DNA of 49,950 bases from Gemmatimonadota bacterium (GCA_022823365.1 JAJDXG010000052.1:1-49950), one strand, 5' to 3'; positions 32,173 to 40,545 are shown, counted from the first letter of the stretch. Numbers and translations: made by a program. The notes: generated by a model not told the origin, from the sequence alone.

Positions 32173-33852
32173 TCAGTTCACCTCCAATATCGCATCCTTC
32201 TCCCCGATCATCTCCCAGCGCGTGAGCACAATGGGGATCACGCCGGCGCCGTAGAAGGCGTCAAAAAAGCGCTTGACGGTGAAGTCGTCGCCCTCCTGGA
32301 TGGCGTACTCGGACAGCAGTTCCTCGATCTGGATCTTGCCGGTGACGTAGCTGGTGCCGTATCCGGGCTGCCTGAGGTAGAGGCTCTGCTCGCCGCGCAC
32401 CAGGTCTCCCTCGGTAAGCCATCCGCGCGGCGTCCAGGTCATCGCGTGAGCGACAGCCTCCTCCATGTCGAAGACGTCGCCGTGCAGGTTGAGGCCGCTC
32501 AGCGCGCGCGCCGCCCGCTGCGCCAGCATGATCCAAACGAGTTCGCGGGCGCGGGGCGAGTTTTCGTCCAGAAGCCCAAGGTGCATGAACATCTCCTCGA
32601 CGCCGGTCGCGAGTCCCTCGGAGCGTGAGTCGAAGATGTTGTAGAGCGAGGGCACGGCCCGGATGGGGCTCGGGTGCGGGTCCTCGCGCATGCGCGCCAG
32701 CTCGATCCAGTGGTGCATGTGCGGGCGGAAGGCGTCCGGGTCGCGGTAGATGACTTCCTGGAAGAAGTTGCGCAGTTCGCCCGGCTCGACTGGGCTGAAG
32801 CTCCCGTTCACCGCCCTGAGCGCGGGATCCATGTAGTCGAAGATGGTCTCGATCTCCTCTTCTTCGAGGAAGCGCATGTAGAGGTCGACGGACTCGTTCA
32901 GGCGCCGGTCGTATTCCTCGGCGGAGGCGATGCGCTCGAGTTCGGGGAGAGCGCGGTTGCGGTTCTCCTCCAGGCGCATGGAGAAATGCGAGCGCGCAAG
33001 CTCGCGGCGCATGAGGGTCACCTGCTCCTCCCACGAATACGGGACCAGGTGGACGTTCTGCATGTACCAGGTGTAGTTGTCGGCCCCGACCCCGGACGGT
33101 CCGGTGCGCGTGGAAGCCCCTTCCTCCAGCCAGCCGCTGAACTCCTCGGAGGCGGCGCGCGCGTCGGCGATGGCCTGGTCGAGTTCGGCGCTGGTGCCGG
33201 ATACCTGCTCGGCGTAAGTGTCGAGGTCGCGGGCCTGACCGGCGAAGTCGCGGATGCCGGCCAGCCAGAGGTCGCGGGCGTTGGAGTCGGCGAGGTTCAC
33301 GCGGGCCTGTTCCAGAAGCGCGGGTATAGACCCGATGCGGGCCGTGAGTTCCGCCGCATCCGCGTCCGACAGCGGGTAGTCGTAGGTCCAGGTATCGACC
33401 CAGCCGTGGATCACGGCGCCCTCATGGGCCGGCACGTCGCTCTCCGCCAGGAACATGATGACGTAGAAGGCCGGATCGCGCGCCCAGGGACGCCGCACGC
33501 GGTGGTCGAAGTCGAGCCCGTTCATCTCCGCGCGCACCAAGTGCCAGTCGATCTGTTCGGCGACCGGCCAGCCGTCCGGGGCGAGCGCGTTCAGACGCAG
33601 CTGCCACTGCGGGAGCTCGGCGTGCTGGCGCGCCATCGCCGCTGCGGAATAGTCCGGGACGCCGTCGACGAAGTTGGGCATCTCGAAGGCGCGCCACTCC
33701 TCGAAGAGCTCGACCAGGTCCGCGTGCGAGCCGGGGCCCGCGGCCACGACGGGGTCGCCGGGATCTGACGTGCACCGCACGAAGAGAAATCCGACCGCGA
33801 TGAGCGCGATTCCGGTGACGAGGAAGGATGGACGAAGTTTGCTGCGGGACAT
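32173..33852 (-). CDS. DUF885-like exported protein with degenerate motifs
   Basis: A 559-residue protein with an N-terminal hydrophobic anchor or lipobox-type leader (LIAVGFLFVRC, cysteine 27). It is largely helical. The C-terminal blocks RSEGLATGVEEM and QPGYGTSYVTGKIQIEELL align with the EGWAxYxE and YPGQATxYKLG blocks of DUF885 proteins. The HExxPGHHLQ-type metal-binding motif normally found between these parts is not visible, so a metallopeptidase activity is doubtful. ATG 33852 is the usual start. It lies 123 bp downstream of the CocE-type gene on the same strand and may share its regulation. A periplasmic location is likely. Confidence 0.72.
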   Translation of the reverse strand: MSRSKLRPSFLVTGIALIAVGFLFVRCTSDPGDPVVAAGPGSHADLVELFEEWRAFEMPNFVDGVPDYSAAAMARQHAELPQWQLRLNALAPDGWPVAEQIDWHLVRAEMNGLDFDHRVRRPWARDPAFYVIMFLAESDVPAHEGAVIHGWVDTWTYDYPLSDADAAELTARIGSIPALLEQARVNLADSNARDLWLAGIRDFAGQARDLDTYAEQVSGTSAELDQAIADARAASEEFSGWLEEGASTRTGPSGVGADNYTWYMQNVHLVPYSWEEQVTLMRRELARSHFSMRLEENRNRALPELERIASAEEYDRRLNESVDLYMRFLEEEEIETIFDYMDPALRAVNGSFSPVEPGELRNFFQEVIYRDPDAFRPHMHHWIELARMREDPHPSPIRAVPSLYNIFDSRSEGLATGVEEMFMHLGLLDENSPRARELVWIMLAQRAARALSGLNLHGDVFDMEEAVAHAMTWTPRGWLTEGDLVRGEQSLYLRQPGYGTSYVTGKIQIEELLSEYAIQEGDDFTVKRFFDAFYGAGVIPIVLTRWEMIGEKDAILEVN

Positions 33853-33975
33853 GGCGGCCTCCCGGATCTGCGGTCCAATCGATGAGCAGGCTGCTCGCTT
33901 GTTCAGTCTACTCGATGTGCGGGCTGCTCGACATGAGGCGCCGTCACGGTTCGTGGGGACCGCGCCCGCCTGCCG

Positions 33976-35844
33976 TCAGGAGCCGCCCTCGCCCAGCGCC
34001 TGTGCGAGCGCCGCGCGGCCCCCCACCACCGGCAGATCGAGGGCCGTCGCCGCCAGGTCGACGGTCAGCCGGGTGCCGGGACCGGGGTGGAGGGTGAAGT
34101 CGGCGTCGCTGGAGAAGATCATGAGCCCGATACGCTGGCCGGCCGGGATGATCTGGTCGTCGGGCTGAAGGTCGAAGGCGAGATCGACGAACTCGCCCGG
34201 GACAAGTGGCGTGCTCTCGGTGAGCGAGACCGCGTTCTGCGGATCGGCCCAGCCGCGCGTGATCAGGTTGTCGTTGATGCTGGCGCCCTCCGACCAGGGA
34301 AGCGATACCAGCCAGACCGACAGGTTGGCGGCGGCGCGGTCGGCGGCGAGGCGGAGGGAGACGCGGGCAACGCCGGACAGGTGCACGCCTTCCGCGAACT
34401 CGGGCGTCGCGAACAGCAACCGGTGCTCCGAGGCCTCCGCCCCGGCCAGGTCGGCGCCGGAGAAGCTCACGTCATCGGTGAGCGATTGCTCCCCGGCGGC
34501 GGGATCGGGCTCGAGCGAGAGCATCCCCTGCATCCCTCCCTCGCCGGACGGGTGCATGCGCACCGGCTCCGCGTCGGGGTTGGGATAAGAGGGATAGGGC
34601 GTGGGGCTCAGGCGGTCGTCGCCCTCCCGCACGATCCACGCGCCCGGATCGTTCTCCACTCCGTTCTCGATTCCGTACAGATACCGGGAGAACCAGCGGT
34701 TCATGAGGGTGAGCGGTGGCTCGCCCCCGTGGCCCTGCTGGTGGTAGTACACCTGCACCGGCACGCCCCGGTCGCGTAGCGCCGCCACAATGCGGTAGCT
34801 GTGCTCGGGCATCACGTTCCAGTCGTTGAATCCGTGCGCCATGAGCGTCGGGGCGCGCACGCCGTCGACGTGGTTGAGGTAGTCGCGCCCAGCCCAGAAG
34901 TCGTTGTAGTCCCCGGAGGCGCGGTCGAAGCGCGCCTGCATGAGGTCGCTGCGCACAGTCTGGTTGCAGTAGTCGCGCCGCTCCATCGGGCCGCTGTTGA
35001 TGAAGTCGTAGAGGACGTCGATGTCCTCGCCGGGGTAGCCGCCCGGCGACCGCACCAGCCCATGTGACCGGTAGTAGTGGTAATACGACGTGTTGGGGGC
35101 CACCGGAATGATGGCCTCGAGCCCCTCCACGCCCGTGGTGGCGGCGGCGAGCGGCAGGGTGCCGTTGTAGGAGGTGCCGATCATGCCCACGCTGCCGGTG
35201 GACCAGTAGGCGCTCACCTCCTCCCCGCCCTCGACCTCGGTGAAGCCGCGCGCGCGCCCGTTCAGCCAGTCGATCACCGCCTTGGGGGCGAGGGACTCGT
35301 TCTCGCCGCCCACCGTGGGGCAGCCCTGTGACTGTCCCGTCCCGGGGGACTGCGAGTGCACCACCGCGAACCCGCGCGGCACCCAGGTGGCGATGTGCGA
35401 GTTCGAGATGACCGGCTGCTCCTCGATGTGGTCCATCGGGGGCATCACGGTGCGCGGCGGAGGCGGCGCGCCCACCTCCTGGCGGATGTCCCAGAAATAG
35501 CTGAAGTCGAGGCCACCGGTACCGGAATAGTACGGGCTGGTCTCGTAGATCACTGCGACCTCGAGCCCGGACTCGGTCGCGGCGGGGCGGGTCACGTCCA
35601 CATGCACCCGGTCGGGAGCGCCGTCGCCGTCGGAGTCGAAGTCGGTCTCGACCCAGAGTTCGTGCCGCACCCAGGTGGCCGAATCCGCGAACTCCGGGAC
35701 GACCTGCGCCTCGCCGTCCTCGAAGACGGGCCGGGGACCGTCGTAGCAGGCCGCGGCTGCGAGCAATGGCAGGGCGGTGCCGAGTGCGCATGCCCGCGCG
35801 ACGCGGGGAGGATTCGAGCGGGAGAGGGGAAAGATGTTCTTCAT
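33976..35844 (-). CDS. CocE/NonD-family (Xaa-Pro dipeptidyl-peptidase-like) lipoprotein hydrolase
   Basis: A 622-residue alpha/beta hydrolase of the S15/CocE type. The leader ends in LLAAAAC, a lipobox with cysteine 33. The triad is Ser225 in GTSYNG, Asp341 in HGFNDWNV, and His372 in QQGHGG. A C-terminal jelly-roll domain (about 430-600; FSGADLAG, VHLSGVARVSLRLAADRAAANLSVWLV) is typical of Xaa-Pro dipeptidyl-peptidases and cocaine-esterase relatives. It should cleave peptides or esters outside the cytoplasm. It starts 49 bp away from the left repeat of the tRNA-Ala island, so the island inserted next to it without cutting it. Confidence 0.9.
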   Translation of the reverse strand: MKNIFPLSRSNPPRVARACALGTALPLLAAAACYDGPRPVFEDGEAQVVPEFADSATWVRHELWVETDFDSDGDGAPDRVHVDVTRPAATESGLEVAVIYETSPYYSGTGGLDFSYFWDIRQEVGAPPPPRTVMPPMDHIEEQPVISNSHIATWVPRGFAVVHSQSPGTGQSQGCPTVGGENESLAPKAVIDWLNGRARGFTEVEGGEEVSAYWSTGSVGMIGTSYNGTLPLAAATTGVEGLEAIIPVAPNTSYYHYYRSHGLVRSPGGYPGEDIDVLYDFINSGPMERRDYCNQTVRSDLMQARFDRASGDYNDFWAGRDYLNHVDGVRAPTLMAHGFNDWNVMPEHSYRIVAALRDRGVPVQVYYHQQGHGGEPPLTLMNRWFSRYLYGIENGVENDPGAWIVREGDDRLSPTPYPSYPNPDAEPVRMHPSGEGGMQGMLSLEPDPAAGEQSLTDDVSFSGADLAGAEASEHRLLFATPEFAEGVHLSGVARVSLRLAADRAAANLSVWLVSLPWSEGASINDNLITRGWADPQNAVSLTESTPLVPGEFVDLAFDLQPDDQIIPAGQRIGLMIFSSDADFTLHPGPGTRLTVDLAATALDLPVVGGRAALAQALGEGGS

Positions 35845-35892
35845 GGGCTCGGATCACCGGGGCGAGAAGGACCAGCGGGCCGATGGCCCGAA

Positions 35893-35936
35893 GAATGGAG
35901 CCAGCCGGAATCGAACCGGCGACCTCCTGCGTGCAA
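35893..35936. repeat. Left attachment-site repeat (att), 44-bp copy of the tRNA-Ala 3' end
   Basis: Identical over 44 bp to 39659-39702, which covers the last 41 nt of the tRNA-Ala gene and 3 bp beyond it. It is not a complete tRNA: the rest of the anticodon arm, the D-arm and the 5' acceptor strand are absent here. It marks the outer border of the island. Confidence 0.85.
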
Positions 35937-36222
35937 GAACTCGGGACCGACGGGACGGAGAACACCGCCGGTGGCCCAAGTTACTCGGCACATCGTGGGG
36001 AAACAACGCGGATGCAGCCAAGCCTCCGGTTATCGACCTCCCGCTCGTTACGCTCACCAGATTCTCCAGGCGGGGGCAGGTCCTCTGCCGACCGGGTCCA
36101 CGAAACCACGCCGTGGCATCACACCCGACTTGAGAGGCTTTGCGGGCATCCGGTAGATTGCACCTGCGACCAACTGAGATTGATCGCCGCCGCGATGGCG
36201 GTAGCACCGCAAGGAGTTGTAG
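35937..36222. other. Left end of the island, no gene recognised
   Basis: Together with 35845-35892 this is a 378-bp stretch without a gene. The 48 bp before the repeat are host flank. The 286 bp after it show no convincing coding pattern on either strand, and no recombinase or excisionase remnant. AAGGAG just before 36223 is the ribosome-binding site of the first cargo gene. Confidence 0.45.
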
Positions 36223-36513
36223 ATGGTAGCCACAGAGGCCGTCCAGGCGGCAAAGGACTACATCCTGGAGCTCTTTCAAGATGAAAAAATCGCCCGTGTT
36301 GGCCTGGAGGAGCTCGAATTCAGGGCCACAGACGAGATGTGGGAAGTAACGATCGGGTTTGAGCGCCTTTGGCATTCCGACTCGCCCGCTCGACTAGGCA
36401 CCGTCCTTCTCGCTCCGCTGGCGAAGCCTCGCCGAACCTACAAGACTGTCTGTGTTCGCGACGATGGGACGATCGTTTCCCTGAAGCACCGCGATGTCTC
36501 CGTCCCGGCCTGA
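36223..36513 (+). CDS. Small protein of unknown function coupled to a PIN-domain gene
   Basis: A 96-residue soluble protein, mostly charged. The N-terminal part (VQAAKDYILELFQDEKIARVGLEELEF) is probably helix then strand, followed by an immunoglobulin-like or split beta-barrel-like run (WEVTIGFERLW, RTYKTVCVRDDGTIVSLKHRDV). No known antitoxin DNA-binding motif is visible. AAGGAG stands ten bases before the ATG. Its 3' end overlaps the PIN gene by 20 nt, so the two should be translated together. This is the arrangement expected of a toxin-antitoxin or effector-adaptor pair, but that function is inference. Confidence 0.7.
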   Translation: MVATEAVQAAKDYILELFQDEKIARVGLEELEFRATDEMWEVTIGFERLWHSDSPARLGTVLLAPLAKPRRTYKTVCVRDDGTIVSLKHRDVSVPA

Positions 36514-36994
36514 CGGAAATCCTCCGGACGGTGTCTTCGTCGACGCCAACCTTCTGGTGCTACTCGTCGCGGGGGCGCTGGATCCTGACATCATCGCGCG
36601 GCACCGGCGGTTGCGGACGTTCGGTCCCGAAGACTTCGAACGAGTGCAGGAGATGGTAAGCGGCTTCGAGCGCGTTCTGGTCACGCCCAACACGCTCACG
36701 GACGCGTCGAATCTCCTGGGGCAGCATCGGGAGCCGGAGAGATCCCGGCTGTTCAAGACTCTCCGCATCCTGATCGGCGAAAGCCATGAGGTCGTCGTGG
36801 CCAGCGCCGATGCGGCCGGGCACCCGTCCTTCTCCCGACTCGGCCTGACCGATGCGGGGCTGCTGGGTCTCGTGTCACGGGACACGCCACTCGTCACCGT
36901 GGACCTCGACCTCTACCTTGCCGCGTCGCGGGCGGATCCGTCCTCAGCCGTCAACTACCGCCATCATCAAGAGCGGTACGCTCGATCCAACTGA
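36494..36994 (+). CDS. PIN-domain-like protein (putative nuclease)
   Basis: A 166-residue protein with a PIN-type arrangement of acidic residues: Asp17 in VFVDANLLVLLV, a threonine/aspartate pair in PNTLTDASNLLG near 74-85, Asp in GLTDAGLL near 124, and VDLDLYLA near 140. These acid clusters coordinate metal for RNase activity in VapC-like and other PIN proteins. It is larger than typical VapC toxins (about 130 residues). It overlaps the upstream gene by 20 nt. A DUF262 restriction-type gene follows 106 bp later. Cleavage of tRNA or mRNA upon phage attack is a reasonable inference, not seen. Confidence 0.68.
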   Translation: MSPSRPDGNPPDGVFVDANLLVLLVAGALDPDIIARHRRLRTFGPEDFERVQEMVSGFERVLVTPNTLTDASNLLGQHREPERSRLFKTLRILIGESHEVVVASADAAGHPSFSRLGLTDAGLLGLVSRDTPLVTVDLDLYLAASRADPSSAVNYRHHQERYARSN

Positions 36995-37100
36995 TTCCAA
37001 CCGCCCCTCTCAGACGCTGGAACAATCCGCTCCGGCTCCTCGGCACTCGTCCCCGGCGAGGCGCAAAGCCAATCTGCATAACCCTCGAACGAGACGGCTA

Positions 37101-39581
37101 TTGGATACCCGACACATTGCTTTTCTTGAGCTCTTCAACTCCCAGGTGCAATACGTGGTGCCCCGCTGGCAGCGGAGGTACTGCTGGGGTCAGGCCGACA
37201 TCGAGAGGCTGATCAAAGACCTCGTGGCCATCGCGAAGGCACCGGACGGCTCGAGAGCGGCGCATTACGGCGGTACCCTGCTTACATTCCCAGAGTCGAG
37301 TGCGGTGCAACCAGTCACCGTTCACCGAGTCGTTGATGGTCAGCAGAGGCTCACGACGGTCAGCATTCTTCTTGCCTGCATCGCCGAGGTACTCGGCCCC
37401 GATGGACGATGCCGAGGCTGGACCGCCAAGACCATCAGGAACGACCGGCTCACGAATCCCGAGAAGCCCCCCGACAGATTTCGGAAGCTGCGGTTGCAGG
37501 ACGGAGATGAAGAGGAATACCGATCTGGACTCGAAGGTAATCCGGATGGGCCAGGCGCGGTTGCCCAAGCTTGGAGGACTGCGCGAAGGCAGGTGCGACG
37601 ATACGACATCGCTGAACTCCTCGCGGGACTCGAACGGTTTCGTGTGGTCAGCATCGGTCTGAAGGAGTACGACGATCCCCAACAGATTTTCGAGAGCCTG
37701 AACGCGACAGGGCGACCGTTAGCCGAGAGCGAGAAGCTCAAGAACTGGCTGCTGATGGCTCTGCCGGATGGGGAGCAGCAGGAGCTATACGACCGCCACT
37801 GGAAGCGGATAGAGGTCTCGCTTGATGCCGAGTACTCGACGGACCCGATCGACACTTTCCTTCGGGATTTCTTGCGTTGGAAGACCGGTGAACTGCGTGG
37901 CGTCAGGCACGTCTACGAGGATCTGCGACGGTGGGCCGTAAAGAACGGCAAGGCTGAGAATCGTAAGGCCCTATGCTCCCAGCTAGCGGATCTTGCCGTC
38001 CACTACGGCGTGCTCATGGGTACCGGCGGACCTCACGACGACAAGAACGTTGAACGTGAGCTGCGGCATCTGAGGGCAATGGGGTTTGATACCCATCGCC
38101 CTCTGACCCTTCGCCTGCTCCACGAAGCGGATTCGGCCCAAGGCGTTGGGTGGACTGACGCGATGCTGGCGAAGGCTTACGCAGGTATCGGGACATGGGC
38201 AACCCGGTTCTGGCTTTCCGACCGCCCGATGGCCGGGATGAATAAGGCGTTCGCCGAACTTGCCCACGGGCCCGGCCCGACAGGTCACGATGATCCCGCT
38301 GAATTCTGGCTGGGACGGATCCGAAGATTTCGCAACTCACGCGTAGAAGTGCCCGACGACGAGGCGGTGCGAGGCGGAATCCGCAATCGAAAGGCTTACG
38401 GCGCGAGTGCAACGCGTGTCACCAAGGCGGTCCTCTGCGCGATGATGGAGTCGGAGCAGCGCGGCGATTCCCCCGCACGTGATGACCTCACGGTCGAGCA
38501 CGTGATGCCGCAGAAGCTGACAGACGAATGGAGGTTGACGTTAGGAGATGATGCCGATCGGATTCATGATTGGTATCGCGACCGACTCGCAAACCTGACG
38601 CTGAGCGGAGTTAACTCGGAACTGGGATCGAAGCCATTTGAGGAGAAGCGAGAAATTATGAAGCGCAGCGGTATCCTTTTGACCAGGGTAATCGCAGACG
38701 AAGATGCCTGGAACGAAGCGGCCCTGGAACGGCGTGCCGAAGATCTCGCGGACCAAGTGCTTAGGCTCTGGCCCTGGTCGGATCCCGACGCGCACGCCCG
38801 CAACACACCAACTGGCACGTGGCGGATGAGATGGCGCATTGAGGAAGGCGACTGGCACGAGGAAAGCGCAGCAAGTCAGATGGTGCTCAACGTCGCCGGA
38901 GCGCTTCTCACCCGCGATCCTAAGAACGCCGAGCGACTACGGGGTGACGCCCTCTCCACGACCTTGCAGATGGCAAGCCAGTACCCAGCCGGTAGCAAGG
39001 CCCGGAGCCTCACCATGCGGGCCGTACCCGGGCACGATTCCTTCGTTATGTATCCTTACGCGCGGGACTACCCGACGAGCGCTGCACGGTGTCGAGAAAT
39101 GGGAGACCGATGCGGGCTCCCGGTCGAGATCGAATTCCCAGACACGCCGGATACGATCAAGGCGTTTTGGGAGTTTCTCAAAGCGCAAACGGGAGGTCTG
39201 CCAGGTCAGTCTGACGAGTGGCGTAGTTGGAATTGTTGGACGACCGGGCTCAACGAGGCCGGTGACATGATTGGTGTCAGTCTCGCCGAAGATTGGATGG
39301 GCATCTACCTCAGGGCCTCCGAGTACCAAGACACGCCCAAGCGAGCCGAGCGCATGCTGCAGTACTCCCGTAAGATTCGCGAGCTGATGGGAGACCAGGA
39401 ATTCGATGGGAATGAGGCGTCACGGAGCAGGAAGGGGAGGAGTATCACGGTTCGGCGCGCTTGGGACCGCAACGACGGGGACGGATGGCCGACATCAGCG
39501 CGGTGGATCAAGGACCAAGCGGATCGGCTGCAGGCCATCGCCCAAGCGCTTGCTCCGATCCAGGAGAAAACGACCGGCTAG
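37101..39581 (+). CDS. DUF262/DUF1524 (GmrSD-like) type IV restriction-type protein with C-terminal DUF4268-like domain
   Basis: An 826-residue protein. Residues 1-300 form a DUF262 domain: VVPRWQRRYCWGQADIERL (19-37) and the nucleotide-binding ParB-like DGQQRLTTV (79-87). A DUF1524 HNH-type nuclease follows with E466-H467 in TVEHVMPQKL and the trailing NLTLSGVNSELGSKPF. The C-terminal part (about 720-826; WRSWNCWTTGLNEAGDMIGV, WMGIYLRASEYQDTP) resembles DUF4268. GmrSD-like proteins cleave modified phage DNA using NTPs. TTG 37101 was chosen because the family starts at this point (DTRHIAFLELFN); the longer open frame upstream overlaps the PIN gene and is not family-like. Confidence 0.85.
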   Translation: MDTRHIAFLELFNSQVQYVVPRWQRRYCWGQADIERLIKDLVAIAKAPDGSRAAHYGGTLLTFPESSAVQPVTVHRVVDGQQRLTTVSILLACIAEVLGPDGRCRGWTAKTIRNDRLTNPEKPPDRFRKLRLQDGDEEEYRSGLEGNPDGPGAVAQAWRTARRQVRRYDIAELLAGLERFRVVSIGLKEYDDPQQIFESLNATGRPLAESEKLKNWLLMALPDGEQQELYDRHWKRIEVSLDAEYSTDPIDTFLRDFLRWKTGELRGVRHVYEDLRRWAVKNGKAENRKALCSQLADLAVHYGVLMGTGGPHDDKNVERELRHLRAMGFDTHRPLTLRLLHEADSAQGVGWTDAMLAKAYAGIGTWATRFWLSDRPMAGMNKAFAELAHGPGPTGHDDPAEFWLGRIRRFRNSRVEVPDDEAVRGGIRNRKAYGASATRVTKAVLCAMMESEQRGDSPARDDLTVEHVMPQKLTDEWRLTLGDDADRIHDWYRDRLANLTLSGVNSELGSKPFEEKREIMKRSGILLTRVIADEDAWNEAALERRAEDLADQVLRLWPWSDPDAHARNTPTGTWRMRWRIEEGDWHEESAASQMVLNVAGALLTRDPKNAERLRGDALSTTLQMASQYPAGSKARSLTMRAVPGHDSFVMYPYARDYPTSAARCREMGDRCGLPVEIEFPDTPDTIKAFWEFLKAQTGGLPGQSDEWRSWNCWTTGLNEAGDMIGVSLAEDWMGIYLRASEYQDTPKRAERMLQYSRKIRELMGDQEFDGNEASRSRKGRSITVRRAWDRNDGDGWPTSARWIKDQADRLQAIAQALAPIQEKTTG

Positions 39582-39658
39582 CTGTAATCCGTCGGAGGAC
39601 CTCGCCCAAAAAGGCAGGGGTCAAGGGGCGGGAACTCCGCCTCCCAAGCGCGACGTTC

Positions 39659-39702
39659 GAATGGAGCCAGCCGGAATCGAACCGGCGACCTCCTGCGTGC
39701 AA
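39659..39702. repeat. Right attachment-site repeat (att) inside tRNA-Ala
   Basis: Perfect partner of 35893-35936. It includes the last 41 nt of the tRNA-Ala gene plus 3 bp downstream of it. Cross-over anywhere in these 44 bp would restore the tRNA after excision. Confidence 0.85.
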
Positions 39703-39734
39703 AGCAGGCGCTCTCCCGACTGAGCTATGGCCCC
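39662..39734 (-). tRNA. tRNA-Ala (anticodon TGC)
   Basis: A 73-nt cloverleaf on the minus strand. The acceptor GGGGCCA pairs with TGGCTCC and contains the G3-U70 pair that is the alanine identity element. D-loop AGCTCAGTCGGGAGAGC, anticodon loop CTTTGCACG (anticodon TGC), and T-arm GGTTCGATTCC are canonical. The discriminator is A, and CCA is not encoded. Its 3' 41 nt serve as the attachment site of the adjacent island. Confidence 0.97.
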
Positions 39735-39927
39735 GCTACGGAGCTGCGGTCCGGACTCCGCAGATCTCCGCTCCCTTGCCCCCGCCTCCAGCCCCGCGCG
39801 TGACCGGCAGGCAGGCGGGAATGTAGGAGCGAGCACCGATCCGTTCCAGTCTCGGGTCTGGGCGCCTGATCCGCGGTCCGGACGCAGCGCGTCTCCGCCG
39901 GGGCTGCGCACTGCGTCGCGGGCGCGA

Positions 39928-39933
39928 TATACT
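39928..39933 (+). promoter_or_regulatory. -10 element directly before the gmhB-like start; leaderless transcript likely
   Basis: TATACT ends 8 nt before ATG 39942, so transcription would begin at or next to the start codon. No ribosome-binding site precedes the ATG. The -35 region (TGCGCA) is weak. Confidence 0.45.
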
Positions 39934-39941
39934 TTCGCATC

Positions 39942-40538
39942 ATGACCGCCCCCCGCACCTCCCTTCCGGGAGCCGTCTTCCTCGACCTCTATGGCACGGT
40001 CGCGAGAGAGGTGGGCTACATCAACCACCCCGACCGCTTCCGCCTGCATGACTTCTCGGCCGAGGCCATCCGGCTGCTCAACCAGGCCGGTTACCGGGTG
40101 TTCGTGGCCACCAACCAGTCGGGGATCGCGCGCGGCTATTTCACCGAGGAGGTGCTGAACGAGGTGCACCGCCGCCTGGTCGGCGGGCTGGCGCGCGAGG
40201 GGGCCCGCGTGGAAGCCGTGTACCACTGCCCGCATCTCCCTGCCGAGGGACGGCCGGCGGTGTGCGACTGCCGCAAGCCCCTTCCGGGGATGTTGGTCAG
40301 GGCGGCACGCGAGCACCGGGTGGAACTGGCGACCTCCTGGATGGCCGGCGACATGATCACGGACGTGGAGACCGGACACGCGGCGGGCACGCGCGGGATT
40401 CTGCTGCGCACCGGTTACGGGCGCGGCCAGATCGAGTACCAGCGCCACCGCTGGCGCGTCGAGCCCGACCTGATCTGCGACGACCTGCTCGCGGCCGCAC
40501 ACGCGATCGTGGCCGCGTTGCCGCAGGACCCGAGGTGA
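39942..40538 (+). CDS. gmhB: HAD-superfamily GmhB-like (heptose bisphosphate phosphatase-type) protein with altered DxD motif
   Basis: A 198-residue HAD protein of histidinol-phosphatase/GmhB type. The zinc-binding set of GmhB is kept: Cys96, His98 (CPH) and Cys108, Cys110 (CDC), then Lys112 in CRKP. Motif IV is GDMITDVETG (Asp137/Asp141). Motif I reads FLDLYGT (Asp15, Tyr17) in place of DxDGT, so the second Asp, the usual general acid, is replaced by Tyr. It should dephosphorylate D-glycero-beta-manno-heptose 1,7-bisphosphate. The adjacent kinase gene of the same pathway, 7 bp downstream, supports this. It may be less active or have a different acid. Confidence 0.78.
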   Translation: MTAPRTSLPGAVFLDLYGTVAREVGYINHPDRFRLHDFSAEAIRLLNQAGYRVFVATNQSGIARGYFTEEVLNEVHRRLVGGLAREGARVEAVYHCPHLPAEGRPAVCDCRKPLPGMLVRAAREHRVELATSWMAGDMITDVETGHAAGTRGILLRTGYGRGQIEYQRHRWRVEPDLICDDLLAAAHAIVAALPQDPR

Positions 40539-40545
40539 CGAGGAC

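Larger units (their letters stand above)
35893..39702. mobile_element. Small tRNA-Ala-integrated genomic island with defence-type cargo, no visible integrase
   Basis: The segment is bounded by perfect 44-bp direct repeats. The right one is inside the 3' end of an intact tRNA-Ala, and the island lies on the tRNA's 3' side, the classical polarity of integrase-mediated insertion. The DNA inside has more mixed codon use and lower GC than its flanks by eye. Cargo is a 96-residue unknown protein coupled to a PIN-domain protein, and a DUF262/DUF1524 protein of the type IV restriction class. No tyrosine or serine recombinase is recognised inside, so mobility would need an integrase in trans, or the integrase has been lost. 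Confidence 0.75.

Noticed and set aside
35893-35966. Second tRNA-Ala gene
   Set aside because: Only the 3' 41 nt of the tRNA match. The 5' acceptor strand and D-arm are absent, so it is an attachment-site copy.
35937-36222. Integrase or excisionase remnant at the island end
   Set aside because: Translations on both strands gave no recombinase signature residues.
36852-37100. N-terminal extension of the DUF262 protein
   Set aside because: It overlaps the PIN gene in another frame and is unlike the family. Homology begins at DTRHIAFLELFN.
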